Shown here: one piece after another, positions 36,676-48,267 of the stretch
How positions within the stretch are numbered: the first letter of the stretch is position 1
How the letters are laid out: every line of letters begins with the position of its first letter
DNA from: Calcarisporiella thermophila CBS 279.70
Taxonomy: Eukaryota > Calcarisporiellomycota
Reading direction: 5' to 3'
Assembly (NCBI RefSeq): GCF_041956535.1
Contig: NW_027192196.1
Coordinates: 39,380 to 103,379 of the forward strand
Length of the DNA stretch: 64,000 nucleotides
Program-made: the position numbers and the translations under genes
Notes under the pieces: model-generated
Told to the model about the DNA's origin: nothing
What the model saw: the letters and a program-made list of their open reading frames with translations, nothing else
Database searches by the model: none

Positions 36676-37330
36676 GTTTGGATCCCTTGCTCGCTTCTGG
36701 TTATCGATGTGTAAGCGCGCGCCAAGCATTCTAGGGATTTCAGAAGATGCATCTTTTCCAAATAGAACACAAATTGAGTCAAACCACATCAACTTAGAAT
36801 TCGAATATTCCGCAACCTTCTGAAATAGAGCTGCCCAATTAGCTAATGAGCTGGCAGGGGGCCATCGATTTCTATATATGACATAATAAAAAAAATTCAT
36901 CAAAAATAGATCTCAACTCCGAGTGGCCACGGACCCCGAATCAGGCCCTCCCATTGGTGTTTCAGAACCAAGGCTCCCGGGTATGAGTCAAATCAGAGGG
37001 CCATTTCAGACTCCAATCTGAAGGCTCTGTTTACCATAGCCTCCCTCCTTGCTGCAAAAGTTTCTTTTCCTTCTTTCTTCTCCACTGCTCTACGCTATGT
37101 TTAGCATGCTTCTCTTCCTCCCCCCCAGTTGCTGTCACTGCATTTCTTGGCAGCATTGGCCTTGGCGTTGACCAGGACTGAAATAGAATTTTTTAATATC
37201 CTGCTGCGGTGTTCCGTGGGCTTCTGTGGTGAAAAAAATAGTCCATATAAGGAAAATAGAATGGTTTGCAGAAGGTTTCCAGAAGCTTCAGAAATCCCAT
37301 ATTTGGAACTCCGCACTTGATTTCAAAACT
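36676..37330. other. Intergenic region upstream of the universal stress protein gene
   Basis: About 650 bp. A minus-strand open frame (36607-36903) overlaps the last RAD50 exon and was not accepted as a gene. No other feature was recognised. Confidence 0.5.
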
Positions 37331-37338
37331 TATAAAAG
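37331..37338 (+). promoter_or_regulatory. TATA box of the universal stress protein gene
   Basis: Consensus TATAAAAG, 123 bp before ATG 37454, followed by a CA-rich leader with few other ATGs. Confidence 0.6.
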
Positions 37339-37453
37339 GACCGCCAAATTCACGAACCCAGGGATTCTTTACTCAACAATCAGAGTTTCAAATACAAACC
37401 ACTTCTCACCTATCCAACAACTACAAACAGCAAAACAACAAACAATATCAAAC

Positions 37454-38032
37454 ATGGTCAGCCTTACTCACTCTACTCCAAACTCCCCACGCCTCTCTGC
37501 TCGCTCCTCCCTCACTCGCCCTCTGGAGCTGCACCAGCGACGACGAGTCCTCATCTGCCACGATAACTCTGCATCCGCTGCATCCGGCTTCGAGTGGGCC
37601 CTCCAGAACGTGTTGCGCCCAGGAGAGGACCACGTCATCTTGGCCACTGTGGTAGACAAGCAAGAGACCTCCATCCTCTACGCCGGCCGCCCCACAAGCG
37701 GCCGCCGACTTTCTGTCGCCGAAACCGACGAGGCCACTGAGCTGCTCCGCCCTCTTGCAGACAGACTTGTAAGCCTTGGCATCACAACCCAGATCCACGT
37801 TGTCCATGGCGATCCTAAGGAGAAGCTCGTCAAACTTGCTGAGCTTGTGCGCGCAGACATGGTCATTGTTGGCTCCCGCGGTCTCGGAGGTCTCAAGCGC
37901 CTTCTTGGCAGCGTCAGCGACTACTTGGTGAGACACTTGGATATTCCGGTTATCGTTACCAAGAACCGATCCGTCCAGAGCGTAGACATGGGCCGACGCC
38001 GCTCCACCATTGGAAGCATGTTCTCGCTCTAA
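37454..38032 (+). CDS. Universal stress protein (UspA-fold)
   Basis: Single-exon gene for 192 residues. The N-terminal 30 residues are Ser/Thr/Pro-rich and basic. The Usp domain begins RRRVLICHDNSASAASGFEW and continues WALQNVLRPGEDHVILATVV, ITTQIHVVHGDPKEKLVKLA and ELVRADMVIVGSRGLGG. The ATP-binding signature G-x2-G-x9-G-(S/T) is present as GSRGLGGLKRLLGSVS, followed by DYLVRHLDIPVIV, so this is the nucleotide-binding subclass. The tail is basic (DMGRRRSTIGSMFSL). I chose ATG 37454 (aacATGgtc) because the open frame upstream of it starts only at a GTG and runs through the TATA region. A role in stress response is known for the family; the specific function is unknown. Confidence 0.9.
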   Translation: MVSLTHSTPNSPRLSARSSLTRPLELHQRRRVLICHDNSASAASGFEWALQNVLRPGEDHVILATVVDKQETSILYAGRPTSGRRLSVAETDEATELLRPLADRLVSLGITTQIHVVHGDPKEKLVKLAELVRADMVIVGSRGLGGLKRLLGSVSDYLVRHLDIPVIVTKNRSVQSVDMGRRRSTIGSMFSL

Positions 38033-39498
38033 TTACATCGCTGACATCCTCGCCACTCTATCATTGTATATCACCGGCACGTCTCGTCTAACTATTTAAC
38101 CCTATACACACGCCCAACTTATTCTTTGTAAATACTCCCTCTTTTCCGCCTCTATTTCACTTTTGATTATTATAATTTCAAAGAAAGTTGGCATTTCCAC
38201 ACAATATTTCATGAGCTTATTCATATTCATATTTTACACTGCCATAATTATTATTCTTAGTTAACTGGATTCACCATTATTATTACACTATATTTCCATT
38301 GGACGTGCATTTTTTTTTTCTCTTTCTTAATAATGATAATAAACCAATATTGGAAACGGAAATTCATAGTTGAAAATGAATCTATTGCTATTGCAGAAAT
38401 GTTTCTCGGGAACTTGGTTTCTATGTGATTAGGACGCGAAAGAGCAAGAATCTGGTCTAGCTCAAGCAGCTGAAAAGTGAAGATGGTCGTTCATTCTTCC
38501 CATCAGCAATCAATAGAAGAAGGTATATCGTTGGTTGAGAGGAAGTTCCCTAGTGAAATTAGAATGAGATAATCATTATCAATGATTTCAAGTTTTGCGG
38601 CTATGCGGCAGGAACTATCGAGGCGGGAAAGGTGGTTTTTTCCTCGAAGCAACAATGTTCATGTTTGGAAATGATGTTGCTTTTTACTCACCCCTCCGAT
38701 TCCTCCCTAGTTCGAAGTTAGGTAGAAAGAAACTGTGTTAAAATGATTTTGTAAACAATTCCATTGGCCACAAAGAAGGCAACAAAGAATGCTACTGAAA
38801 ATATGTCCAACTTTGTTTTTATGTTTTATTGCCTATATTTCTATCAAGAATGATACTTTCCCGAGCGGCAGTTTAATTGTTCAAGGTTATTAGGAAGGAG
38901 TAGATACGTGGTAGTGGGTGAAACCGTAATGTAATCCACTGGGATTTAATAATAAAACTATTTGTGTATTATTCCATCCATTCAGTACCATTCAAAAAAA
39001 TATATCGTTATCACGTGTCACTCTTTCCTCTACTGTATATTCTTAGTATCGTAATCCGACCAGACTTTGGTTTCCCTTTCAAAATTGTGCAAGATTTTAA
39101 AAATCAGGGTAATGTAAATATCTAAAGTGCAGTCCATGAATCTATTTTATTTTGAGCAATATTGAGTCAATGGAATCTCTTCGATAGAGCGATTGAATGC
39201 ATAACCTGGGTGGTTATTTTGGCACACAGCTTGCCCATATGAGGTGGAGCAATCTGGTTCACAGTTTGGAATCTGTGGCGGTGCTAATTCGTGCTTGAGC
39301 GCACTTGCTTCTGGCAGATATTGAGGGTTAGGTTAGAACTTAGGTTAAAACTTTTGGATTAAGTTACATACACAGGATGTAACTATGGAAATAAGTTAAT
39401 TTCATTGTATTCATATAAATAGACTTGCCTTTTTTCGATTTCCTTGCTTAATCCTACCGATCTTTCACTCTATTTTCCATTCTTCCCCCCTTATTGTA
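38033..39498. other. AT-rich intergenic stretch
   Basis: About 1.5 kb with no supported gene. It marks the start of an AT-rich accessory island. A TATA-like element at 39414-39420 (tataaat) precedes the chitinase ATG by 85 bp, with a pyrimidine-rich leader between. Confidence 0.6.
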
Positions 39499-41820
39499 AT
39501 GGCTTCAGCAGCCAATCTGATAAGGCTGCTTATTCTGTCAACATTTTTCGTGGCAATATTTGGCTTAAACAACCTCGGAGCCAGTGTACATTCCAATAGC
39601 ACAAAATCCTTCTTCTCTCAAAGTACTCACAGACACGATTATTCTGTCCTCAAAAATGCCTCTCGTTATCACTACTCTTCTTTTGATCATAAGGGCCCTT
39701 CTTTGACCCACAGATTGAAGACTAATTACACGAATATGCACACTAAACACATTAAGCAACCGTCTATATCATGCAATGAGCCACACGCTTGCTTAGGAAG
39801 ATACCATTTTGATCCGAAAAGGAGGGAGCAAAGGCTCAAAAAAGAGCCAAAGTTAGGAAAATTCAACTATGGCACTGAAGAGATGAATCCGGTTCCATTC
39901 AACGCCCCGGAAACTATTCTAGAGGCCATCAAGAAAAATGATGGCAGCGGAGGATCAATATCTGAAATCGTGGAAAACCGTTTGAATAACCGTCCCCACA
40001 TCTCTAAGGAGAAGCTTGCTGTTGTCCAATGCGCAAAAGAGTACAAAGTCCAAAGTGGAGATTCTTGTTGGAAAATCGCCACTGATAACGGCCTATCTCT
40101 AGAAGTATTTCTTCGGTTGAACCCTAAACTTGATTGCGGCAAGTTGGCAATAGGCAGTCAAGTTTGCGTTAAAGAAAATGACCTGGATCCCAATCCAAGG
40201 CCAAGTCCTCCGAACTCTACACTTGCATGTACACATGTGGAAACAGTGAAAGAAGGGCAGGGTTGCTGGCAAATCTGGACTGCGGCCGGATATACCCTAT
40301 TAGCATTTGATATGAAATTATTAATTGTTATTCTTATTATTTTTCATCGCAAGTCGAGTGCTATACAACTCTCAAGAGTAAATAATTCGTTCCATTGCAC
40401 TTCATAATAGTAATTCTGAAAATTTCTTATCTACCGAGCCTTTTCTTTTGTTAAATACAGACATTCTGCCAAGTAATTACGGGAAACCAACGGCCTGTGG
40501 TCAATTTAACTATCTATTGCGTAAGCTAAAATCGATCTCTCCGGATGTACGAGTGTATCTTTCCATTGGGGGCTGGTATGATAGCAACTACTTCTCGCCT
40601 GCAACCTCTCCAAAATACGTCGATAATTTCGTGGAATCCATTGCCCGTTGGTTGGCCGTGTTTCCATTTGCCGGCATTGACATCGATTGGGAATATCCGT
40701 ATCATGAGCACGGTTGTGAGCCCATATATCCGGATACATCTTGTGTTGGTGATCCGGAGTTAACTACCTATTGCGGTGATGGATAATGCCAATATTCTGA
40801 TCGTATGGACGATGGCAACCGGTATGTCAATTTCCTCCACAAACTTCGCGACAGACTGCGCAATGCCGGCCCTTATGGGAATGGAATTAAACCCCACGGT
40901 CAACCCTACGAGCTTATCATTGCTGCGCCAGCGGGTCATGACAAATACATGAAGATGGATCTCAAGAGTCTTTGTGATAGCTTGGATTATGTGAACTTTA
41001 TGACCTAGGATATGCATGGACAATGGGATAAAATTACTTACCATCAAGCACCCATATATGATAACACTCCTGGAGCGGTTGGACCCCAGCATAGCATTAG
41101 TTTGGCAGTAGACACATAGCTTGCCTCAGGTTGTCCGGCTCACAAGTTGGTGCTTGGAATTCCTTTCTATGGCCGTGCAATGGTAGGTGTTGAACCAGGG
41201 CCGGATCCACTAAAGCCAGGTTTATACCAGCCGCATAATGGTCCACTGGGCAAGTTTGGAATTATCGATTATAAGGATATCGCAGCCGATCCAGGATACC
41301 AGCACTATTGGGACACTAACTCGAAAGCCTCCTTTGCTTATCACCCGCAGCGAAAAATATTCGTAAGTTACGATAGTCCCGTTATCCAAGTAAAGGTCAA
41401 CTACATAAAGGCTAAAAGGTAGGTATATTTATATTTTAATGTACAATATTGATTGACTAAACCATGACCTATTTTTTGCTGTTGGATTTTAATAAGAGTA
41501 TATTGATTGACAGAAGGGATAACACAAATAACACACACCAGGGAGTTAAAAAGAGAGAAAGCACATACTATATATATATCTGATGGGATAGGGTAGGAGA
41601 TAAAAAGAAATAAAGATGGTGAGACGCATGCTCGTACAAGTGTGCTATTAACTGACGTAACACAAATATTATCTGGAATATATTCGGACTACCAGTCACG
41701 CCTAGTCGTTCTCCAACATTTGCTAAAGGAATGGGCGGATCCATGTTCTGGATGCTTGGCCAAGATACCGATGACAATTTGCTTCTTAGTAATATGTATA
41801 ACAATATTATCAAAAGCTAG
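39499..41820 (+). pseudogene. LysM-GH18 chitinase, broken
   Basis: Remnant of a secreted chitin-binding chitinase. It has a signal peptide (LIRLLILSTFFVAIFGLNN), then a first complete LysM (YKVQSGDSCWKIATDNGLSL to GSQVCV). A second LysM is cut after CWQIWTAAGYTL. The rest of that LysM and the start of the GH18 barrel are missing. GH18 resumes at 40461: VYLSIGGWYDSNYF and FAGIDIDWEYP (catalytic Glu present, first Asp of DxxDxDxE replaced by Ala). Three in-frame stops follow (TAA 40784, TAG 41006, TAG 41117) with no frameshift among them. The last strand, GMGGSMFWMLGQDTDDNLL, sits at 41728-41785 after an AT-rich interruption that cannot be spliced cleanly, and the frame closes at 41818-41820. 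A processed or readthrough form is possible but unlikely. Confidence 0.85.
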
Positions 41821-42379
41821 GATTTGTAAACTTTTAATTTATTATATAGATTATATCTATTAATTCGTTAAAACTATTCTAATAATAACCGATACTAGTT
41901 GACGTTTTAAAAGATATAGTATCTCCGGGATGTTTTGGGGTGGGTTCTATATTTTAATAAATTGATCATATTTACTGAAAGATTAATCTAATCCAAACGC
42001 ATTTTTTCTTTCTTGGTTTTTATAGTCTAATGGATATCACATAGCTTTGTGAGAATGAGTTAGAATGTTGATATTATCGAGTACATGGCATAGAGACTTT
42101 GTCCTACTAATTTATCTGATGCATGTTGTTGAGTTGAGCAATTTATCTTCCCTGCACTAGTATTGAATTATCAAATTACCTACTTATATCAAAGGACACA
42201 TCTTGAAACGGTATGTCTGGAAAGAAACATTTGAATACAAAAACAGAGATTATTAGCTATTAAAAACAGTTAGCTTTTATATATATCTAATTTATTCATT
42301 TATCTCGTCCACGATTGATCTTCAATAACACTTCTGTTTGTTTACTGTAGCTCACGATTTCATTAAGTTGGCAAAAAAG
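41821..42379. other. AT-rich 5' flank of the NLR-like gene
   Basis: AT-rich. The sequence tttactgtag at 42341-42350, just before the ATG, resembles a splice acceptor, so a 5' leader intron is possible. No upstream coding exon was recognised. Confidence 0.5.
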
Positions 42380-45300
42380 ATGGAAGTCATTGGAATTGTC
42401 GGTCAGATACTTACCTTGATTAAACAGATTAACAACAAAAGAGATGAGATCCATTACAACAAAATGCGCTGCAATAATATAATGTCTCAATGCGATCAGT
42501 TGAAGAATATTGTTGAATATATGGATCAGAATGATCATAAAAAATATAATCGTCATTTAATTCGATTGATTGAAGCGTTGCGAGATGCCGAGAAGATCGT
42601 CAATGCATTTAGTAATAAAGGCATTGTAAAACTAATGCTCTTTAACTATACTTATAAGATCGATGTCGTTATACTAAGGCTCAATAGATATATCCAAGAT
42701 CTCCGACTTCAATTATACCTCAATCCCAGCCTCGACATAGAATATTTTACCAACCCGAATAATGAGAAGTTAAATTACGAGTCCTATGATGCTCTTGTCG
42801 AGCGTGCAGCTAGTTATATAGAGCAACTAAAAACAGAGATAGTGTGTGGTAGAGTTGAAGAGTCATTATTAGATTATGATTCTGTGCATTTGTTGGGATA
42901 CTTGGACGGCAGTTCATATGGAGATATATTCAGAGGAAGATGGAGCAATAGGACTGTGGCTGTCAAAGTCATGAAGCAACTATCGAATTCCCAAGAAGAG
43001 ATGCTTAGAATGGAAATTCAGACACTGAAGAGATTGCAAGGCTGCAACAACGTCTTGTCGTTCTACGGATATTCAGTGAAAGAGGGTAGACACATAGTGG
43101 TGATGGAGTTGGCCGAAAATGGGAATCTCATGGGATATCTGGGGAACTCAGATAAGTCTCTCGACAAACAGGTCAAAGATGAACGGCCAGAGATTGATAG
43201 TCTTATAGAGAGGTTTTTTGCTGAAACTGAAGAGGCAGATATGATATCAGACGTTGGGGAAGTTACATTCGCTGGATTAATGGACAAGCTGAAATTATTG
43301 AAGCCAGAAAAATTCAAGGCAAGTCTTCGGGAATCGTCAGGAGAATTAATTGCACACGTACTTCAAGACAACCCAACTTTAACACAGCTTGATCTGAGTT
43401 ATAACAAGATATCAACTGAAGGAATAAAAGCGATTGCTCTATCACTTCGGGAGAACACGACTTTGTCTAAGCTTAATCTAGGTTATAGCGAAGCATATTA
43501 TGAGATAACAGCTGAAGGCGGAATAGCAATTGCTCAAGCATTACGAGAGAATACGACTTTGACGCACCTTGATCTGCAATGTAATGAGATATCAGATGAA
43601 GGAGGAATAGCAATTGCTCAGGCACTTCAAGTGAACACGACTTTGACGCATCTTAATCTGCAACGTAATGGGATATCAGATGAAGGAGGAATAGCAATTG
43701 CTCAAGCACTTAGAGAGAATACGAGTTTGACGGTACTTGACTTGAGTTGGNNNNNNNNNNNNNNNNNNNNNNNNNNNNNNNNNNNNNNNNNNNNNNNNNN
43801 NNNNNNNNNNNNNNNNNNNNNNNNNNNNNNNNNNNNNNNNNNNNNNNNNNNNNNNNNNNNNNNNNNNNNNNNNNNNNNNNNNNNNNNNNNNNNNNNNNNN
43901 NNNNNNNNNNNNNNNNNNNNNNNNNNNNNNNNNNNNNNNNNNNNNNNNNNNNNNNNNNNNNNNNNNNNNNNNNNNNNNNNNNNNNNNNNNNNNNNNNNNN
44001 NNNNNNNNNNNNNNNNNNNNNNNNNNNNNNNNNNNNNNNNNNNNNNNNNNNNNNNNNNNNNNNNNNNNNNNNNNNNNNNNNNNNNNNNNNNNNNNNNNNN
44101 NNNNNNNNNNNNNNNNNNNNNNNNNNNNNNNNNNNNNNNNNNNNNNNNNNNNNNNNNNNNNNNNNNNNNNNNNNNNNNNNNNNNNNNNNNNNNNNNNNNN
44201 NNNNTGGAATAATATATCACACGAAGGAGGAATGGCACTTGCTCACGCACTTCGAGAGAACACGACTTTGACACAACTTAATCTTAGTGGGAGTATGTTA
44301 TCAGATGAAGGAGGAATAGCAATTGCAGAAACTCTTCGAGTGAACGCGGCTTTGACTCAGCTTGATCTGGAATATTGTAATATATCAAATGAAGGAGTAA
44401 TAGCAATTGCTCATGCACTTCGAGTGAACACGAGTTTGACGCGGCTTAACCTGTATTTCAATACGATATCGGGTGCTGGAGGAATAGCAATTGCTCAAGC
44501 ACTTCGAGTGAATACGTTTTTGACGCATCTTAATTTGCGAGTCAATAGCATATCAGATGAAGGGGGAAGAGCAATTGCACAAGCAATTCGGGTGAACACA
44601 GCTTTAGTGCATCTTGATCTGAGCCCTAATAGCATATCAGATGAGGGTGGAAAAGCAATCGCTCAAGCATTACGAGAGAATACGACTTTGACGCACCTTG
44701 ATCTGTGTAACAATAAAATATCGGTTGAAGGGAGGAAATCAATTTTTCAAGCACTTCAGGAAAACACGACTTTAACGCACCTTGATCTAAGTTCAATTAA
44801 TATATCAACTGAAGGAGGAAACGCAATTACTCAAGAAATTCGAGAGGACACGACTCTGATGCAGCTTGATCTTAGCACAAATAATATAGTATTAGCTGAA
44901 GGAGGAGACGAAATTGCTCAAGCAATTCGAGTGAACACGACTTTGACACAACTTAATCTTAGTGGGAATAAATTATCAGATGAAGGAGGAATAGCAATTG
45001 CAGAAACTCTACGAGTGAACGCGGCATTGACTCAACTTGATCTGAAATTTTGTGATATATCAAATGAAGGAGCAATAGCAATTGCTCATGCACTTCGAGT
45101 GAACACGAGTTTGATGCAGCTTAACCTGTATTGCAATATGATATCGGGTGCTGGAGGAATAGCAATTGGTCAGGCGCTTGAAGTAAACACGACTTTGATG
45201 CATCTTAACCTTTTTGATAATCAGATATCAGTTGAAGGAGGAAAAGCAATTGCTCAAGCTCTTCGAGTGAACACGACTTTGACGCAGCTCGAACTGTGTG

Positions 45301-45800
45301 GTAATGATATATTGGATGAAGGAGGAATCGCAATTGCTCAAGCGCTTCGTGAGAACACGACTTTGACGCATCTTGTTCTGGGTGATAATAAAATATCGGA
45401 TGAAGGAGGAATCGCAATTGCTCAAGCACTTCGAGTGAACATGACTTTAGCCCAGCTTGATCTAAGCTATAATAGTCTATCAATTGAAGTAGTAAAAGTA
45501 TTTGCTCAGACGCTTCGAGAGAATACGACTTTAATTCATCTTGATCTGTCTGATAATAAGATATCAGATGAAGCAGGAATCGTAATTGCTCAAGCACTTC
45601 GAGAGAACAAGACTTTGACGAATCTTAATCTAGAATATAATAAGATATCGGATGAAGGGGGAATGGCAATCGTTCAAATTCTTCGAGAGAACACGAGTTT
45701 GACCCGGATTGATCTGGGTTATAATGATATATTAGATGACGGAATTGGTTTTGTCCAAACACTTGAAAACAAGGCAATAGTTAATTTCTATCCTCGTTGA
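42380..45800 (+). CDS. NLR-like protein: helical bundle + kinase N-lobe + LRR array
   Basis: Large gene interrupted by an assembly gap. ATG 42380 gives MEVIGIVGQILTLIKQINNK, an all-helical N-terminal domain of about 125 residues that resembles, by pattern only, the four-helix bundles of MLKL and fungal HeLo-type domains. Residues about 165-262 look like the N-lobe of a TKL-type kinase: degenerate Gly loop (LGYLDGSSYGDIFRG), VAVK with Lys196, a likely alphaC Glu212, and hinge VVMELAENGNLMGYL. No HRD or DFG and no C-lobe follow. A linker (PEIDSLIERFFAETEEADMI) leads into 28-residue RI/NLRC3-type leucine-rich repeats (NxISDEGGIAIAQALRENTT) that run to the end. The frame differs across the gap, so the true gap length must differ from 454. 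No NACHT or NB-ARC was seen. A role in recognition or cell death is inference. Confidence 0.75.
43390..45745 (+). repeat. 84-bp tandem repeats encoding 28-residue LRRs
   Basis: About six units before and eighteen after the assembly gap. Each carries the DNA core gaaggaggaatagcaattgc and the motif acttygagwgaacacgac. Two blocks (near 44272-44500 and 44944-45170) are close copies of each other, sharing units such as LSGxxLSDEGGIAIAETLRV followed by NAALTQLDL, which indicates multi-unit duplication. Confidence 0.85.
43751..44204. other. Assembly gap (454 N) inside the LRR array
   Basis: Run of N between two LRR units. It is flanked by nearly repeated sequence (agttgg before, tggaataat after), as expected for an unresolved tandem repeat. 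The length is not a multiple of three while the reading frame is open on both sides, so the size is an estimate. Confidence 0.97.
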
Positions 45801-46585
45801 TGTTTCCACCTACTCCAAACAATGCTTCAAACCGCTCTATTCTATTTCAATAAAGTACAAAGGGGGTTGAAGAGGAAAAAAAATTTGCTGCTGGCAAAAC
45901 TAACTAGATTATAATGGTTTATAAGTACGAGCAAAGGTGAATATTAAGATAGGTATCATGGTATTGGGATTTTATTAAGATAATTAATAAAGTAAATGTT
46001 AGTAATGTACAGTATTTTATTATGTTAGTAGGTTAGTAAATAAAGAAGACCTAATAAAAGAAGGAAAAGATTTGATGATGATTCTTGGAAAACAACTGTT
46101 TTCCAAAAACCATCATCAAGCAATTGAGGGTTGATTGCACTACAAATGAGAGCTCTAGGATGAATATTTGCAGAGTTATTAGCTTACAAGGCGTTTAATG
46201 ATATACTAGAGTTTTTTTTGACCTATCCAATTTCATAGCTCTTTGACTCTGTCTGATTCTTCCTCCCTCTGGATACTGAGCATTCAAAGAAAATAGTTAA
46301 AGTATGTCATATTTATCCTTTTACCTGCAAAGCGATGATGCTCTTATGCAATCATAAAGTAAAAGACTAATCTGAAATCAACAAAGGCAACTCTAACAGA
46401 AATAATACAAGCCCTATTTAACCCCAAATCGAGTAAATGATACGTCAACAGGACGCGCCCAAATTCGCGTTTAATTTAGAGCCGTAAAAAAAAGAGGGAT
46501 CTTTGTGTGCATTTGGAATCACCAAGACACGCGTGGCAAGTCAAAGGAGCGTTTGAGGAGAAAGCAAGCCAATCTTATCCCCGCC
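45801..46585. other. AT-rich spacer with a small hairpin
   Basis: No gene was recognised. A perfect 9-bp inverted repeat (ttggaaaac / gttttccaa, 4-nt loop) lies at 46085-46106. It marks the end of the AT-rich island before the RING-BRCT gene. Confidence 0.55.
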
Positions 46586-48267
46586 ATGGCAGAGATACAT
46601 ACCTCATCCCTGCCTATGCCAAGTCAGTTGCCATCCTCCGAATCCTTGTCCAGATCCATACCAGGCCTACTCCGGCGCATGGCCCAGGAGCTCCAGTGCC
46701 CGATCTGGTAAATGCTTTGATCTATTCCAAACTCATGGATGCCATCACTCCATACTGATTCACTGCGGATCCATCCGCCTTCATAGTCTATGTATTCTCC
46801 AAGATCCGCATTCAACCACCTGTAATCACACCTTTTGCCGCACTTGTATATCTCGCTCCCTACAAACGCGCGACATCTGCCCCATTTGCAAGACTAGGGT
46901 CACAAAGCGATCCCTCGCACCGCTGGAGAGAATGGGCCAGATTGCTGAGGTGTTCAACGAGATGCGCGCAGCTTACGAGGAAGAATGTGGAGAAGGTGAG
47001 TGTGGCATGATTAACATTTTCAACTCTGTCTTTCTAGACCCGATCATCGGATTATTATAGGGTTGTCACAGATGGACGCGCGCGAATGGACGTACGAGCC
47101 TGGCGTCAATCTGACACAAGAGTACCCCTACCCAGAAAAGTCCAACGACGATGATCTCTTTATGATGGTAGGAACTTTAGGTGTCTTTCTTCCCCTCATT
47201 TTTTCAGCCACCTAATCCAGCACTCATCTACGGATAGAATGATGGTGTGCAGCCGAGTGGCCTTTTGCAAAGCATAAGCGATGCCCCATCTTCCTCGACG
47301 TCGTCTTCCCAGCAAGAAACACGGCCCCTCGACTCACTCTCCGTACCTCATTCGTCCGTACCATTTAGTTCGAGCCAGTATTCAACAGCCCTCTCGCACT
47401 TTGACTCGGACGTGGAAGCCGAGGCGGAAACTGGGAGAAATAGGGAGAGACGAGAGAGCAGGCGAAGGGTTATCTTGGCTACCCACCTGTCGAAAGCACA
47501 TATGGTAAATATTTTGATGACCGCTTCCACCTGTATAAAGGAGGAGGGTGTGCTCACGTTCTGAGGGTTTAGAAAAACCTCGAGAAGTTGGCCGAGATTC
47601 TGGGTGCGGAGCTGGTGAATTCCTTTTCAGAGGAAGTGACACATATCGTCACCGATGCGAGTTGAGTCGATTTGAGATAGAGCGTATTCCCAGTCTCTAG
47701 TCTAATCTTTTTCTCCTCTCTTGGGGAATAGGTTCCAACGGCAGGGGCCGCCGCACCATGAAGGTGATGCAGGCCATTCTCTCAGGAAAATACCTCCTGG
47801 CCTACTCGTGGGTCCAGGCCTCTCTTGCCCGTCATGCGTGGGCAGCCGAGGAACAGCACGAGCTCAACTGTGTCGGAGACCCAAAGCAGTCGGCCCCCAG
47901 GGTGCCGCACCTTGCCCGGACCTCCCTCGCTCAGGGGGCCACGCGGCTGTTTGAGGGGATCCGGATGCTGATTCCAGCGGAGCTGAAGCAAGTCGATAAG
48001 GAAGACTTGAAGTTGCTTGTGCGTACGGGCGGTGGCCGGATCATAAGCGAAAAAGCGGCGATTCATTCCGCCACCACGGGGGCGGCCGAGGGCTCGCGAG
48101 CGCTGACGATGATCTTGTGTGACGACTACGCCGATCTTACCGAACGCAGGAGAATGCAGGCCCGCTTCGGCAGGCCGCCGGTGAGTGTGAGCTGGGTGTT
48201 TGACTGTGTAAGCCAGTACAAAGTGGTGGAGGTGAAGGCCTATGAGCGTCAGATGCCGCCCCCATGA
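46586..48267 (+). CDS. BRCA1/BARD1-like RING and tandem-BRCT protein
   Basis: Putative DNA-damage ubiquitin ligase. Exons 46586-46707, 46787-46995, 47061-47167, 47238-47504, 47573-47660 and 47732-48267 join in frame to 442 residues. The C3HC4 RING spans residues 38-75: CPIC, then C53-x-H55, C58, C61 (CNHTFCRTC) and CPIC at 72-75. It is followed by KTRVTKRSLAPLERMGQI, which closely mirrors the helix after the BRCA1 RING. A Ser-rich linker of about 110 residues leads to BRCT1 (RRVILATHLSKAH, EEVTHIVTDA, YLLAYSWVQASLA) and BRCT2 (LFEGIRMLIP, LKLLVRTGGGRII, VSWVFDCVSQYKV). BRCT2 resembles BARD1 most. Ankyrin repeats of BARD1 and the huge central region of BRCA1 are absent. The ATG 46586 has strong context (ccgccATGg). 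Confidence 0.9.

Noticed and set aside
36607-36903. Minus-strand open frame with protein-like composition
   Set aside because: It overlaps the last RAD50 exon antisense, has no domain and no supporting promoter. A decayed gene fragment remains possible.
40784-41119. Stop-codon reassignment (TAA/TAG read as amino acid) inferred from the chitinase
   Set aside because: TAA, TAG and TGA all end intact genes in this window, so the in-frame stops mark a pseudogene or, at most, local readthrough.
43390-45745. CRISPR-like regularly spaced repeat array
   Set aside because: The 84-bp periodicity is coding LRR sequence without spacer structure, in a eukaryotic genome.
46085-46106. Hairpin as a transcription terminator
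   Set aside because: Intrinsic hairpin terminators are bacterial; here it is an isolated 9-bp inverted repeat in AT-rich DNA about 280 bp past the LRR gene stop.
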